Positions 42,450-51,131 of a stretch of DNA of 64,000 nt are shown piece by piece. The notes below the pieces were generated by a model. That model made no database searches. It was given only the letters and a program-made list of their open reading frames with translations, and was not told the DNA's origin. Source of the stretch: Arthrobacter sp. (GTDB lineage: Bacteria > Actinomycetota > Actinomycetes > Actinomycetales > Micrococcaceae); the NCBI GenBank assembly GCA_023264815.1, contig JAHFUZ010000015.1, forward strand, positions 32,049 to 96,048, written 5' to 3'. Each line of letters begins with the position of its first letter. Position 1 is the stretch's first letter. The position numbers and the translations under genes were made by a program.

Positions 42450-43799
42450 TCAGCCGAACACCAGGTGCGCCGCGCTGAAGATGGCCAGCCCGGCGAGGGA
42501 CCCCACCACCGTGCCGTTGATCCGGATGAACTGCAGGTCCTTGCCCACCTGGAGCTCGATCTTCTGCGAGGTCTCCTCGGCATCCCAGCGGGCCACCGTG
42601 TCGGTGATGACGCCGGCAATGTCCGAGCGGTAGGTCCGCACGAGGTAGCCGGCGGCATCGCCGATCCAGGCGTTGACCTTGCCGGCCAGTTCGTCGTCGT
42701 TGACCAGGCGTGCGCCGAAGTCCCGGACTGCCACCTTGAAGCGCACCGCGAGTTCGCTGTCCGGATCATCCACCGCAGACAGCAGCGCGTTCTTGACGGT
42801 TCCCCAGGTGCGGGACGCGAGCTCACGGACCTCGGGATCGCCCAGTACCTGGGCCTTGATGTCCTCCGCGCGGGCAATCATGGCCGGATCATGCTGGAGG
42901 TCCTGCGCGAGGTCGTTCAGGTACTTGTCGATCTGCTGCCGAACCTGGTGGTTCGGATCGGACTGCACGGCGCGGGTGAACTTGAGGATCTCCACATAGA
43001 CCTTGTCACCCACGAGCCCGTCCACGAACTGCGGAACCCATGTGGGGGAGCGGTCCGAGACCAGCCTGCTGACGGTCTCGTGATTGTCGTCCACCCAGTC
43101 CGCAGCGCGGTCCACCAGCAGGTCCACCAGCTTGTGGTGGTGCCCGTCGGCAAAAATCCGTTCCGCCATCCTGCCCACCGGCGGTCCCCACGGCGGAGCC
43201 AGCAGGTGCTTACGGACCATCGCCTCGATCACTGCCTGGACGTCGTCGTCATTCAACACCTTGAACGCGCCACGGATCACGGCGGCGCCTTCCTTGGCCA
43301 CGCGCTCGGCACCGCCGGGGCCGGACAGCCACGCGCCGGCCTTCCGCGCCACGTCCACCGAGGCGAGCTTCTCCTGCACCACCTGCTCGGACAGGAAATT
43401 GGTTTCCACAAACTCGCCCAGCGACGCCCCGATCTGGTCCTTGCGGCGCGGGATAATGGCGGTGTGCGGGATCCTGATGCCCATGGGGTACTTGAACAGC
43501 GCGGTGACGGCGAACCAGTCGGCCAGCGCACCCACCATGCCACCCTCCGCCGCGGCCCGCACATACTGCAGCCACGGATACTCTTTCTGCAGCGCAAATG
43601 CGAAGACAAAGATGACCGCCATGGCGATCAGCAGTCCCAGCGCCACCAGCTTCATTTTCCGCAGTGCCGCTGCTTTGTCGGCGTCGCCTGCGCTGAGCTG
43701 ATGGCCTGCGAGGGCGGTGCCCGTTTTGCCCCGGGGCGGCACCTTGCCCGTGCGCTGGGGCGGGGACTGCCGGGTAATTGGCTCAGAGTTCACCTGCAT
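42450..43799 (-). CDS. DUF445 membrane protein
   Basis: 449-aa protein. An N-terminal disordered segment of about 45 residues is followed by a hydrophobic helix (LVALGLLIAMAVIFVFAFAL) and the conserved DUF445 start AAAEGGMVGALADWFAVTALF and FKYPMGIRIPHTAIIPRRKD. A long helical soluble region follows, and a second hydrophobic helix lies at the C-terminus (GTVVGSLAGLAIFSAAHLVF). Both ends sit in the membrane with a large domain between. Function unknown; YheB-type relatives occur in many Gram-positives. Confidence 0.88.
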   Translation of the reverse strand: MQVNSEPITRQSPPQRTGKVPPRGKTGTALAGHQLSAGDADKAAALRKMKLVALGLLIAMAVIFVFAFALQKEYPWLQYVRAAAEGGMVGALADWFAVTALFKYPMGIRIPHTAIIPRRKDQIGASLGEFVETNFLSEQVVQEKLASVDVARKAGAWLSGPGGAERVAKEGAAVIRGAFKVLNDDDVQAVIEAMVRKHLLAPPWGPPVGRMAERIFADGHHHKLVDLLVDRAADWVDDNHETVSRLVSDRSPTWVPQFVDGLVGDKVYVEILKFTRAVQSDPNHQVRQQIDKYLNDLAQDLQHDPAMIARAEDIKAQVLGDPEVRELASRTWGTVKNALLSAVDDPDSELAVRFKVAVRDFGARLVNDDELAGKVNAWIGDAAGYLVRTYRSDIAGVITDTVARWDAEETSQKIELQVGKDLQFIRINGTVVGSLAGLAIFSAAHLVFG

Positions 43800-43849
43800 G
43801 TGCCCAGCCTAGCCCCGTGCGTCCGGGCCCGGTCCGCTAGCGTGTCCTC

Positions 43850-44758
43850 ATGACATTCGAGGAGTCTGTGCCGGACCGGCCGCTGGTTTTCGCCCACCGG
43901 GGATCCAGCGCCGCCTTTGCCGAACACACCCGCGCCGCTTACCTCCAGGCCATTGCCGACGGCGCCGACGGTGTGGAGTGCGATGTCCACCTCACCCGGG
44001 ACCAGCACGCCGTGCTGCTGCATGATGCCAACCTGGACCGCACCTCGGACGGCACCGGGCCCGTGGCGGACCGCACCCTGGCCGAGCTGCGGCTGCTGGA
44101 CTTCTCCTCCTGGAAGGGTGCCCGGATCCCGGAAAAATACGGCGCGCGGTCAGAGCAGTTCCTGACCCTGCCGGAGCTGCTGGACATCCTGCGGGGCGCC
44201 GGCCGGCCCATCGGACTGGCCATCGAGCTCAAGCATCCCAGCCCCTACCAGCTGCGGCTGGAGGACAGGGTGCTGGACGTGCTCCGGGGCGAAGGGTGGG
44301 ACGCCGCCACCTCCACGCTGGACAACATTACGGTGTCCTTCATGAGCTTCAGCCCGGACTCAGTGAAGCACCTGCTGAAGGCGGTCCCGGCCCAGCACAT
44401 CTGTCAGCTGGTGGACGACATCGACGTTGACGAAGTCCGCGACGAGCTTGGCCTGGGGCCCCTGACGGGAACTGCCGTGGCCAACGTGATGAAGGCCGCC
44501 CAGCTGGAAGGCGAACGGATCCTGGACGACTGCGAGGTGGGGCTCGCGGGGCCGGGCATCATCTACGTCCGCGAACATGCGCGGAACGTTCAGCGCTGGC
44601 TCGACTCCGGCCGCCGCTTCCGCGTCTGGACCGTGGACACCGACCGTGATGTTGCCCTTTGCCAGGGGCTGGGCATCCACGAGATCACCACCAACAAACC
44701 GGCCAGCGTCCTGGCGCAGCTCCAGACGAGCGGGCAACAGGTTCAGCTGCCGTCCTGA
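43850..44758 (+). CDS. Glycerophosphodiester phosphodiesterase
   Basis: 302-aa GDPD TIM barrel. FAHRGSSAAFAEHTRAAYLQ holds the catalytic His and Arg (the usual PENT is AEHT here), GVECDVHLTRD gives the metal-binding Glu and Asp, and VLLHDANLDRTSDG the second His. The end shows VWTVDTDRDVALCQGLGIHE and ITTNKP. It hydrolyses glycerophosphodiesters to glycerol-3-phosphate and an alcohol. With no signal peptide it is probably cytosolic. Confidence 0.93.
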   Translation: MTFEESVPDRPLVFAHRGSSAAFAEHTRAAYLQAIADGADGVECDVHLTRDQHAVLLHDANLDRTSDGTGPVADRTLAELRLLDFSSWKGARIPEKYGARSEQFLTLPELLDILRGAGRPIGLAIELKHPSPYQLRLEDRVLDVLRGEGWDAATSTLDNITVSFMSFSPDSVKHLLKAVPAQHICQLVDDIDVDEVRDELGLGPLTGTAVANVMKAAQLEGERILDDCEVGLAGPGIIYVREHARNVQRWLDSGRRFRVWTVDTDRDVALCQGLGIHEITTNKPASVLAQLQTSGQQVQLPS

Positions 44759-44848
44759 CCGCCGGGACTGGCCTGCCCTGGCGCCGGCCGTTCCCGCGCG
44801 GAATCCGTGGTTTAGCAGCAGGGCCCCGCGCTGTGATTGAGTGGAACC

Positions 44849-45337
44849 ATGCCTTTTCGCTGGTCCGGCCGGACCGTCCAGACTCTCTCCGCAGCTGCCA
44901 TGAGCGCGCTGCTGCTGACCAGCGCCATGAAGCATTTCCGCGAGCCGCGCTTCTTCGCCCAGGTGGTCCCTGACTATCTCTGCCGCGACGCCCCGGACGC
45001 CGGCCAGCCAGGTGCGGCAGGGGAATCAACGCCCGACGGCGGCGGGCGGCCTTTGGCGGTCATGACCCGGGAGGAATGGATTGCGGTGAGCGGCCTGCTG
45101 GAGGCGGGTGCCGCCGTCGTACTCCTGGTACCTGCCACCAGGCGGCCGGCCGCCACCGCCGTCACCGCCATGTTCGCCGTGTTCCTCGCCGGCCATGTGG
45201 ACGCACTCCGCCGCGCCTACGGTCCCACGGGATCGGCGGAGCAGCGCAAGGCGCACACGCTCAGGCTGCCCCTGCAGCTGCCGCTTATCCTGTGGGCCTG
45301 GAGCCTGCGGGGCGGCCACGCGCGGCCACGCCGGTGA
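44849..45337 (+). CDS. DoxX-like small membrane protein
   Basis: 162-aa protein with four hydrophobic segments (TLSAAAMSALLLTSAMKHF, ISGLL..AAVVLLVP-type, TAVTAMFAVFLAGHVDALRR, LQLPLILWAWSLR) and FREPRFFAQVVPDYL after the first, as in DoxX/DUF4267-like membrane proteins. I begin at ATG 44849; TTG 44837 is possible. Its stop overlaps the GTG of azlC by four bases, so it is coupled to the azlCD pair. Function unknown. Confidence 0.75.
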   Translation: MPFRWSGRTVQTLSAAAMSALLLTSAMKHFREPRFFAQVVPDYLCRDAPDAGQPGAAGESTPDGGGRPLAVMTREEWIAVSGLLEAGAAVVLLVPATRRPAATAVTAMFAVFLAGHVDALRRAYGPTGSAEQRKAHTLRLPLQLPLILWAWSLRGGHARPRR

Positions 45338-46071
45338 AGCTCGCCGCGTCGCCCGCCGTCCGGGTGGGCATCTCCATCAGCATCGCCACCGGCCTCTACG
45401 GCATTTCCTTCGGCGCACTCTCGGTCACGTCCGGCCTTGATTTCTGGCAGACCATGGCGCTCAGCCTGCTGCTCTTCAGCGGCGGCTCCCAGTTTGCGTT
45501 CATCGGCGTGGTGGCGGGCGGCGGATCCGGCATCGCCGCGATGAGCGCAGCCACCCTGCTGGGTATGCGGAACGGCATCTACGGGATGCAGCTCAACACC
45601 CTCCTGCAGCCCCGGGGATGGCGGCGGTACGCTGCCGCTCAGGTCACCATCGATGAGTCGACGGCCACCAGCACCGGGCAGACCGATCCTGCCGAGCAGC
45701 AGCGTGGTTTCTGGACCGCGGGGATCGGCATCTACGTGCTCTGGAACCTCTTCACCGCTGTTGGTGCGCTCGCCGGAAGCGGGCTGGGCGACCCCAAGCA
45801 GTGGGGCCTGGACGGAGCGGCCGTTGCTGCTTTCCTCGCCTTGCTGTGGCCGCGCCTCAAGGGGCTCGAGCCGGCCGCGATCGCCGTGGCGTGTGCGGTG
45901 GCCACAGTCATCGCCGTGCCGTTTGTGCCTGCCGGCGTGCCCATCCTGATTGCGGCACTGGTGGCGGCCGTGATCGGCTGGTTCAGCCACGGCCGCAGCG
46001 ACGAAGGCCTGGAACCGGACGTGGACCCCTACGAGGAGCACCACGGCCGGAAGCGGGAGGCCGGGGCATGA
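45334..46071 (+). CDS. azlC: AzlC family amino-acid exporter subunit
   Basis: 245-aa membrane protein starting at GTG 45334. It opens with VRVGISISIATGLYGISFGA and holds the LLFSGGSQFAFIGV and GMRNGIYGMQL motifs of the AzlC/BrnF large subunit. The BrnFE/AzlCD complexes export branched-chain amino acids or methionine. A hydrophilic C-terminal tail follows the last helix. Overlaps azlD by four bases (ATGA). Confidence 0.92.
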   Translation: MKLAASPAVRVGISISIATGLYGISFGALSVTSGLDFWQTMALSLLLFSGGSQFAFIGVVAGGGSGIAAMSAATLLGMRNGIYGMQLNTLLQPRGWRRYAAAQVTIDESTATSTGQTDPAEQQRGFWTAGIGIYVLWNLFTAVGALAGSGLGDPKQWGLDGAAVAAFLALLWPRLKGLEPAAIAVACAVATVIAVPFVPAGVPILIAALVAAVIGWFSHGRSDEGLEPDVDPYEEHHGRKREAGA

Positions 46072-46379
46072 GTCTCTGGTTCTGGCTGCTGCTGGCCTGT
46101 GTGCTGGCCTATGCGTGGAAACTGATGGGCTACTTCGTGCCCGCCAGCCTCCTGCAGAACCCGCGAATGTCCCGCGTGGCCGGCACCATGACTATCGGCC
46201 TGCTGGCGTCCCTGACCATCGTCAACACGGTGGCCTCAGGCCAGGTATTGGCTGCGGACGCACGGCTCGGTGCCCTTGCCGCGGCCGCCATCGCACTGGC
46301 TCTCAGGGCACCGTTCCTCGTGGTGGTCATCGTCGGTGCCGGCACCGCAGCCCTGCTGCGGCTCATCGGCTGGAACTGA
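46068..46379 (+). CDS. azlD: AzlD family amino-acid exporter subunit
   Basis: 103-aa protein with three to four helices: LWFWLLLACVLAYAWKLMGY, the TIGLLASLTIVNTVASG region and AAAIALALRAPFLVVVIVGA. This is the small partner that forms the branched-chain amino-acid exporter with AzlC. Coupled to azlC. Confidence 0.9.
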   Translation: MSLWFWLLLACVLAYAWKLMGYFVPASLLQNPRMSRVAGTMTIGLLASLTIVNTVASGQVLAADARLGALAAAAIALALRAPFLVVVIVGAGTAALLRLIGWN

Positions 46380-46421
46380 CCGGCGAAAAACCCTAGTGGT
46401 GCGCGGCGCAGGAGTTGTACC

Positions 46422-46511
46422 ATGAGGCTGGCTATGCAGTTGGCCGTGGAATCTCGTGAGAGCGCTGACCATGGAAATAAAGCTGCACGCAGCCCGCATC
46501 AGACCCGGTAA
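46422..46511 (+). CDS. Possible 29-aa leader peptide
   Basis: ATG 46422 has a strong, well-spaced AGGAG ribosome site; the frame (MRLAMQLAVESRESADHG...) ends at TAA 46511. It overlaps the start region (ATG 46471) of the next small gene in a different frame, which itself lacks a clear ribosome site. It may be a leader coupling translation; it may also be chance. Confidence 0.35.
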   Translation: MRLAMQLAVESRESADHGNKAARSPHQTR

Positions 46512-46731
46512 ACCCCGCCACCCCACAGCCCGCGGTTGGCGCGCAGGGTTGCCGGTCAAGCGCTTCTTCACCCGGTTCAGGTCCCTCACCGACGTGCCGC
46601 CGGAGGACCTTGACATCCTCTCTGAACAGATAAGACTGGCCTTGGACGTCAACCAGGAACCGGGCATGGCTGCTTTGCGCGCAGCCGTCCGGGCCGAACT
46701 CCACCATCGGAATATAGAGCACGACAACTAA
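46471..46731 (+). CDS. Small basic hypothetical protein
   Basis: 86-aa frame (ATG 46471, or GTG 46456). The N-terminal half is very basic (MEIKLHAARIRPGKPRHPTA, RGWRAGLPVKRFFTRF); the C-terminal half is a helical acidic region (PPEDLDILSEQIRLALDVNQ, then AVRAELHHRNIEHDN). No domain recognised. Codon use fits the neighbourhood. Confidence 0.5.
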   Translation: MEIKLHAARIRPGKPRHPTARGWRAGLPVKRFFTRFRSLTDVPPEDLDILSEQIRLALDVNQEPGMAALRAAVRAELHHRNIEHDN

Positions 46732-46801
46732 TGCCCGGCTGCCTCCGGGACCTGACGGTCGCCGTGGCACAACGCCGCGGCGAATGAGGAGCCAGGTGAC
46801 A

Positions 46802-47119
46802 ATGAACGTACAGGCAGAACGCCACGGTTCGGATGCCGGCGGAACAGACAACCCGGGCTCAGAACCGAAGTCCCGGCCGTTTCACGACGCAAGCGGCTCT
46901 GAGGCCACCAGGGAGATGCGTGATACTTCCCGCCGCCGCCGTGACGCGGAGGAGAAGCTGCAGCAGCACCTGCTGGCCGCGAAGGAACACGTGCCGCATC
47001 ATCACGAACCTGACAAGCACCCGACGGAGGACGTGGACCTGCCGGACGTGGACCTGCCGGGCGCGGACCTGCCGGGCGCGGATTCCGAAGAAAAAGACCC
47101 GGAGGGCGGCGCCGCCTGA
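46802..47119 (+). CDS. Hydrophilic low-complexity hypothetical protein
   Basis: 105-aa protein from ATG 46802 with AGGTGA upstream. The middle is a charged helix (REMRDTSRRRRDAEEKLQQH, LLAAKEHVPHHH), and the C-terminus carries a tandem five-residue repeat, four units of D(L)PxxD type (DLPDV, DLPGA, DLPGA). Highly hydrophilic and probably disordered. No family recognised. Confidence 0.6.
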   Translation: MNVQAERHGSDAGGTDNPGSEPKSRPFHDASGSEATREMRDTSRRRRDAEEKLQQHLLAAKEHVPHHHEPDKHPTEDVDLPDVDLPGADLPGADSEEKDPEGGAA

Positions 47120-47193
47120 CAGTGATTGCTCACCTCGTCGAGGTGACGCGTTCGGTCAGGTGCGGCGGGCCTTCCGGGTCCGGTTCGTGCTTC

Positions 47194-47412
47194 TTACGCG
47201 GACTGCCCTTCCTCGGGCGGGGCTGTTCGGCGGGCGCTTTCTTCGACGGCAAGTTCATACCAAACCTGCGCACCCAGATCCGGGGCCGGCGTATCGAGGT
47301 TCTGGTACAAGGCATCCAGCAGGTTCGCGAGTTCCTCGGCGGCCAGCAGGGGAAGAACTTCTTCCGGGCCGCGCGGATCGTTAAGCACCTGGGATAGCTG
47401 GGAGTGGTTCAT
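47194..47412 (-). CDS. Small acidic leucine-rich hypothetical protein
   Basis: 72-aa frame with a plausible globular sequence: MNHSQLSQVLNDPRGPEEVL, LLAAEELANLLDALYQNL, LGAQVWYELAVEESARR. An AGGAAG lies further upstream than is ideal. Frames on the opposite strand are arginine/proline-rich and less protein-like, so the minus-strand frame is preferred. Function unknown. Confidence 0.55.
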   Translation of the reverse strand: MNHSQLSQVLNDPRGPEEVLPLLAAEELANLLDALYQNLDTPAPDLGAQVWYELAVEESARRTAPPEEGQSA

Positions 47413-47577
47413 CGGGGGCTCACAACTTCCTGTTGAGTGCCAAGGATATGGGGCATTACGTCTCCTCTGATCGTTCAGAGGCTGGCTGCGTAACCCCTCT
47501 TGAGTCTAGGCCAAGGGGTAGAGAGCCACAATGGCGTGGCGTGGGGCGGCGAGTGGCGGGAGGTCCCGCGGGCCCGT

Positions 47578-48213
47578 TCAGCTGAACTGCGGGGCCTGCA
47601 GCTGCGAAGGGGGCAGCGGTACATGGGCAGGCAGCGGACGCCGGGTCCGTTCGGTGCGGATGGCGTCCTCAATGAGTGCTACCGGGCGGCGCCACGCATC
47701 GGAGCCAGGCTCCATGGTGTCCACCACGCCAATCAGCATGGCAAGCAGCCGGAACATGTCTGTCATGGAGATGTCCGCACGCAGGGTGCCCTGGCCCTGG
47801 CCGCGGACCAGGAGGATGCCAAGGGAGTCCATCAGCGAGCCGGTGATCCCGGTGAGGAGTTCCCGGCGTCCGGCCACTGCACCGAGCAGGTTGGCATCAG
47901 CGCTGGCGGCGGCCATGATCGCCTCGATGACGCGCAGCAGTCCTTCGGCCGCATCCATTGCCGCGAGGGACTCGACGATCACGGGGTCCACTGTCTCCCG
48001 AAGTTGCCGGTTGAGGGCGGCCAGGACGAGCTCCTCCTTGTCGGCGAAGTTCCTGAAAAGCGTGGCCGGGCCAACGCCTGCCGTCGCCGCGATGGTCTGC
48101 AGGGGGACTTCTGGGCCGTGCTCGCGGAAGCACTGGCGCGCGGCCAGGATGATCTTGTCCACGTTCCGGGCAGCGTCTGCGCGTAGTGGCTTGCGGACGA
48201 CAGCAATGCTCAT
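47578..48213 (-). CDS. TetR/AcrR family transcriptional regulator
   Basis: 211-aa regulator. Helix-turn-helix at residues 18-62: NVDKIILAARQCFREHGPEV, LQTIAATAGVGPATLFRNFA (the recognition helix GPATLFRNF) and DKEELVLAAL. The C-terminal ligand domain resembles SACE_7040-like TetR regulators, with VIEAIMAAASADANLLGA. Target and ligand unknown; the gene faces the thiamine-binding-type gene divergently. Confidence 0.9.
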   Translation of the reverse strand: MSIAVVRKPLRADAARNVDKIILAARQCFREHGPEVPLQTIAATAGVGPATLFRNFADKEELVLAALNRQLRETVDPVIVESLAAMDAAEGLLRVIEAIMAAASADANLLGAVAGRRELLTGITGSLMDSLGILLVRGQGQGTLRADISMTDMFRLLAMLIGVVDTMEPGSDAWRRPVALIEDAIRTERTRRPLPAHVPLPPSQLQAPQFS

Positions 48214-48333
48214 CCGATCAGGTTAGCAACGCGGCAGGCGGCGGCCATGGTTACCCGACGGTAGGCGGTTATATGACGTTCAGGCGGCTTCCGTGGCGCT
48301 TTTCGGCGTCCGGCCCCGTGACAGACTTGCCCT

Positions 48334-48657
48334 ATGTTGCTTGCATTTTCTGTTGCCCCGTCCGGCACTCCCGCAGGGGGGACCCGCCCCACTGACGCGT
48401 CGGTGCACGACGCCGTCGCGGCCGCAGTGCGGATCGTCCGGGAGTCCGGCCTGCCGAACCAGACGGACTCCATGTTCACCACTATCGAGGGCGAGTGGGA
48501 CGAGGTGTTCGAGGTCGTCAAGCGCGCCACTGAGGCGGTGGGCCGGTTCGGCAGCCGCGTCTCACTGGTCATCAAGGCTGATATCCGCCCCGGTTACGAG
48601 GGCGAGCTCAACGCCAAGGTGGACCGCCTCGAAAAGGCCATCGCTGACGGTTCCTAG
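48334..48657 (+). CDS. Thiamine-binding protein (MTH1187/YkoF-like, DUF77)
   Basis: 107-aa ferredoxin-like protein of the MTH1187 family. LLAFSVAPSG is the first strand and VHDAVAAAVRIVRESGLPNQ the first helix; then come MFTTIEGEWDEVFEVVKRAT, a second strand with helix, and SRVSLVIKADIRPG. The family binds thiamine or its pyrimidine moiety as a tetramer. An alternative, minor role in stress is unknown. Length typical. Confidence 0.85.
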   Translation: MLLAFSVAPSGTPAGGTRPTDASVHDAVAAAVRIVRESGLPNQTDSMFTTIEGEWDEVFEVVKRATEAVGRFGSRVSLVIKADIRPGYEGELNAKVDRLEKAIADGS

Positions 48658-48689
48658 ACCGCTGCCTGGCCGCATGCCAGACTGTGGCC

Positions 48690-49367
48690 ATGTTTGCGCA
48701 TAAGACACAGCCGGGCTGGGTGGCAGTGGAAGATTTCCTTACAGGCACTGTGGTGCATCCGGACGCCGCGCTGAACCGGGCCGTGAGTTCCGCCGTCGAC
48801 GCCGGCATGCCGCCCATCGAGGTGACCCCCAACGCCGGCAAGCTTCTGAAGCTCCTGGTCCAGATGTCAGGCGCCCGGCGCGTTCTGGAGATTGGGACGC
48901 TGGCCGGGTTCAGCAGCATCTGGATGGCTCAGGGGCTTCCCGACGGCGGCCGGCTGGTGACGTGCGAATACCTCACCAAACATGCCGAGGTGGCCCGGGC
49001 AAACGTCGCGGCAGCCGGGCTGGCGGACAAGGTGGAGGTCCGGGTGGGCGCGGCCCTGGATACCCTGGCCGCGCTGCAGGCCGAGGGCCAGGAGCCCTTC
49101 GACTTTGTGTTCATCGACGCGGACAAGGAACACGACGCCGACTATCTCGACTGGGCCGTCCGGCTGGGCAGGCCGGGAACCGTGGTGGTGCTGGATAACG
49201 CCGTGTGGGAAGGGGCGGTCCTGGACCCTTCGATGGATGAGGTCAACGCGCCCGGAATTATCAGCGCACTGGAGCTGCTCGGGAAACACCCGCAGCTTGA
49301 TGCCACCGTGATCCAGACCGTCGGATCGAAGGGATGGGACGGATTCGCCCTGGCAAGGGTCCGCTGA
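48690..49367 (+). CDS. SAM-dependent O-methyltransferase
   Basis: 225-aa methyltransferase of the caffeoyl-CoA/catechol OMT class (PF01596). I start at ATG 48690 (GTG 48684 also possible). RVLEIGTLAGFSSIWMAQGL is the SAM loop, LVTCEYLTKHAEVAR motif II, and FDFVFIDADKEHDADYLDWA the metal-binding Asp motif (with VVLDNAVWEGAV providing Asp-Asn). It probably methylates a catechol-type or flavonoid-like hydroxyl with Mg2+. Confidence 0.92.
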   Translation: MFAHKTQPGWVAVEDFLTGTVVHPDAALNRAVSSAVDAGMPPIEVTPNAGKLLKLLVQMSGARRVLEIGTLAGFSSIWMAQGLPDGGRLVTCEYLTKHAEVARANVAAAGLADKVEVRVGAALDTLAALQAEGQEPFDFVFIDADKEHDADYLDWAVRLGRPGTVVVLDNAVWEGAVLDPSMDEVNAPGIISALELLGKHPQLDATVIQTVGSKGWDGFALARVR

Positions 49368-49418
49368 AGGTCCCGGGACTCGGCCTGGACGCCAAACGAA
49401 CCGTTCACCTCCAATACT

Positions 49419-49438
49419 GCTAAGTATGCTTAGAATGA
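49419..49438 (+). promoter_or_regulatory. TAAGCATGCTTA-type palindrome, copy 3 (dps promoter)
   Basis: GCTAAGTATGCTTAGAATGA; the core TAAGTATGCTTA (49421-49432) matches 11 of 12 bases and is followed by TAGAAT (49431-49436), a good -10 candidate. It lies 53-72 bp upstream of dps. Confidence 0.65.
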
Positions 49439-49490
49439 CTTTCCGGCCGATGTCCCGTCCGGAACTCACCGCCTGCAATGGAGGATTTCG

Positions 49491-49970
49491 ATGAAAGCGT
49501 CACCTACCCTTGCCAGCAATCTTCAGATGGTCCTGACGGACCTGGTTGAGCTCCACATGCAAGGCAAGCAGGCCCACTGGAATATTGTGGGCACCAACTT
49601 CCGTGACCTGCATTTGCAGCTCGACGAAATCATCGCAAGTGTCCGCCTCTTCGCCGACCAGGCGGCAGAACGGATGCGGGCTTTGCACGCGTTGCCCGAC
49701 GGCCGGAGTAACACCGTGACTTCCGATACCCGGCTGGAGGAGTTTCCGGGTGGGCTGGTTTCCACGAAGGATGCCGTCAAGCTGGTCACCGCCAGGCTGG
49801 AACGCACGGTAAAGACCATGCGGGATGTCCATGACGAGGTGGACGAAGAGGACCCCACCAGCGCCGATCTGCTGCATGCCGCCATCGAAAGGCTGGAACA
49901 GCTGGCCTGGATGGTGAATGCCGAAACCATGACGCCGTCCGCGGCTGTTACTGAACCGGCCGAAAAGTAG
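49491..49970 (+). CDS. dps: Dps family DNA-protection / ferritin-like protein
   Basis: 159-aa protein starting at ATG 49491 behind GGAGG. The Dps ferroxidase signature is KQAHWNIVGTNFRDLHLQLD (His29, His41, Asp45) followed by EII and a second helix. Dps dodecamers bind DNA, oxidise Fe(II) with hydrogen peroxide and store the iron, protecting starved or oxidatively stressed cells. Only 24 bp separate it from the following acyl-CoA dehydrogenase-like gene, with no terminator between them, so the cassette 49995-53285 may be expressed under the same stress promoter. Confidence 0.93.
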   Translation: MKASPTLASNLQMVLTDLVELHMQGKQAHWNIVGTNFRDLHLQLDEIIASVRLFADQAAERMRALHALPDGRSNTVTSDTRLEEFPGGLVSTKDAVKLVTARLERTVKTMRDVHDEVDEEDPTSADLLHAAIERLEQLAWMVNAETMTPSAAVTEPAEK

Positions 49971-49994
49971 GCCGGGACAGGCAGGCGCCAGCGC

Positions 49995-51131
49995 GTGGCT
50001 GAACATCAACCGGATACCCGGCCGGACACATCGCCCCCCGCCTATGGCCGGAGCAGCTCTCCCATGCCGGTCCGTCTGGCGTCAACCGAAGCGAACCGTG
50101 CCCTGTGGGGAGGCCTGCTCGACGCCGTGCAATCGTCTGCAGGGGATGTGCCTGCCCTGTTGGCGGTGGCCAGGGACCTGGGACACCGGTGGCCGCGGCC
50201 GGGCGAGGGACAGACGGTCCTCCTATGGGAGCTGCTTGCGTCGGTGGCCAGTGTAGATGTGGCGGCGGCCAGAGTTGTCGAACCGCATCTGGATGCGCTG
50301 GCCATCCTCGCCCAGGCTGGCTTTCCCCTGGAAAGGCGCGGCGGTGCCTGGGGTGTGTTCGCAGCCGAAGGCCCGGGGGCGCGGCTGAATGCCAAGGCCG
50401 ACGCCGGCGGAATCCTGCTGAGCGGGGCCAAGCCGTGGTGCTCCCTGGCTCCGCTTTTGGACCGGGCTGTCATTACCGCGCACACCGAATCCGGCGCCAG
50501 GGCAGCTTTCGCCGTCGATCTCCGGCAGGCAGGGGTGACCTGCGAGGAACCTGTGTGGGTAGCCCGCGGCCTGCGGGAGATACCCAGCGGCACGGTGCAT
50601 TTCAGCGAGGTCCCTGCGGTTCCGCTGGGCGGGGATAGCTGGTACTTCAGCCGGCCCGGCTTCGCTTGGGGCGGCATGGGGGTAGCTGCCTGCTGGCTTG
50701 GTGGAGCGGTGGCCGTGGCGAGGGACTACGCCGACTCGCTGCATGCGGCTGCTGAGGGAGGGCGGGAACCTGACCAGCTCGCATTGGCCGCACTGGGCGA
50801 AACGGACCGGATCCTGACCTCCACCCTGCACTACCTGGCGCGGACGGCGGAGCAGGTAGACAGTGGTGCCCTGTCCGCCGGGAATGGAGGGCCGGCGTCC
50901 GTTCACTCCAGCCCGTGGAGCGAGGCCTTGCGCGTGCGCGGAACGGTAGCCGCCGCCGTCGAACGTGTCCTGTCCCTGGTCAGCCAGAACCGCGGACCGG
51001 GACCACTGGCATTCGACGAATCGTACGCCAAACGAACGGCGGACCTTGCCCTTTACGTGAGGCAGCACCACGCCCTGCGGGACGATGCCCAGCTGGGCCG
51101 TCTGACGTTTCAGGGGGAGCGCCCGTGGTGA
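49995..51131 (+). CDS. Acyl-CoA dehydrogenase-fold protein
   Basis: 378-aa protein starting at GTG 49995. The fold is recognisable (LDALAILAQAGFPLERRGGA, SGAKPWCSLAPLLDRAVITA as the FAD-binding middle beta domain, then the C-terminal helical bundle with AWGGMGVAACWLGGAVAVAR), but it is divergent. I cannot place the usual catalytic Glu, and it may act as an N-hydroxylating or desaturating relative. Its TGA overlaps the next gene's GTG. The genes that follow are a deacetylase-methyltransferase fusion and a glycosyltransferase, so it more likely belongs to a biosynthetic cassette than to fatty-acid degradation. Confidence 0.8.
   Translation: MAEHQPDTRPDTSPPAYGRSSSPMPVRLASTEANRALWGGLLDAVQSSAGDVPALLAVARDLGHRWPRPGEGQTVLLWELLASVASVDVAAARVVEPHLDALAILAQAGFPLERRGGAWGVFAAEGPGARLNAKADAGGILLSGAKPWCSLAPLLDRAVITAHTESGARAAFAVDLRQAGVTCEEPVWVARGLREIPSGTVHFSEVPAVPLGGDSWYFSRPGFAWGGMGVAACWLGGAVAVARDYADSLHAAAEGGREPDQLALAALGETDRILTSTLHYLARTAEQVDSGALSAGNGGPASVHSSPWSEALRVRGTVAAAVERVLSLVSQNRGPGPLAFDESYAKRTADLALYVRQHHALRDDAQLGRLTFQGERPW

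Noticed and set aside
49419..49438. Iron box upstream of dps
   Set aside because: The sequence fits the TAAGCATGCTTA palindrome much better than the IdeR consensus and is shared with non-iron genes.
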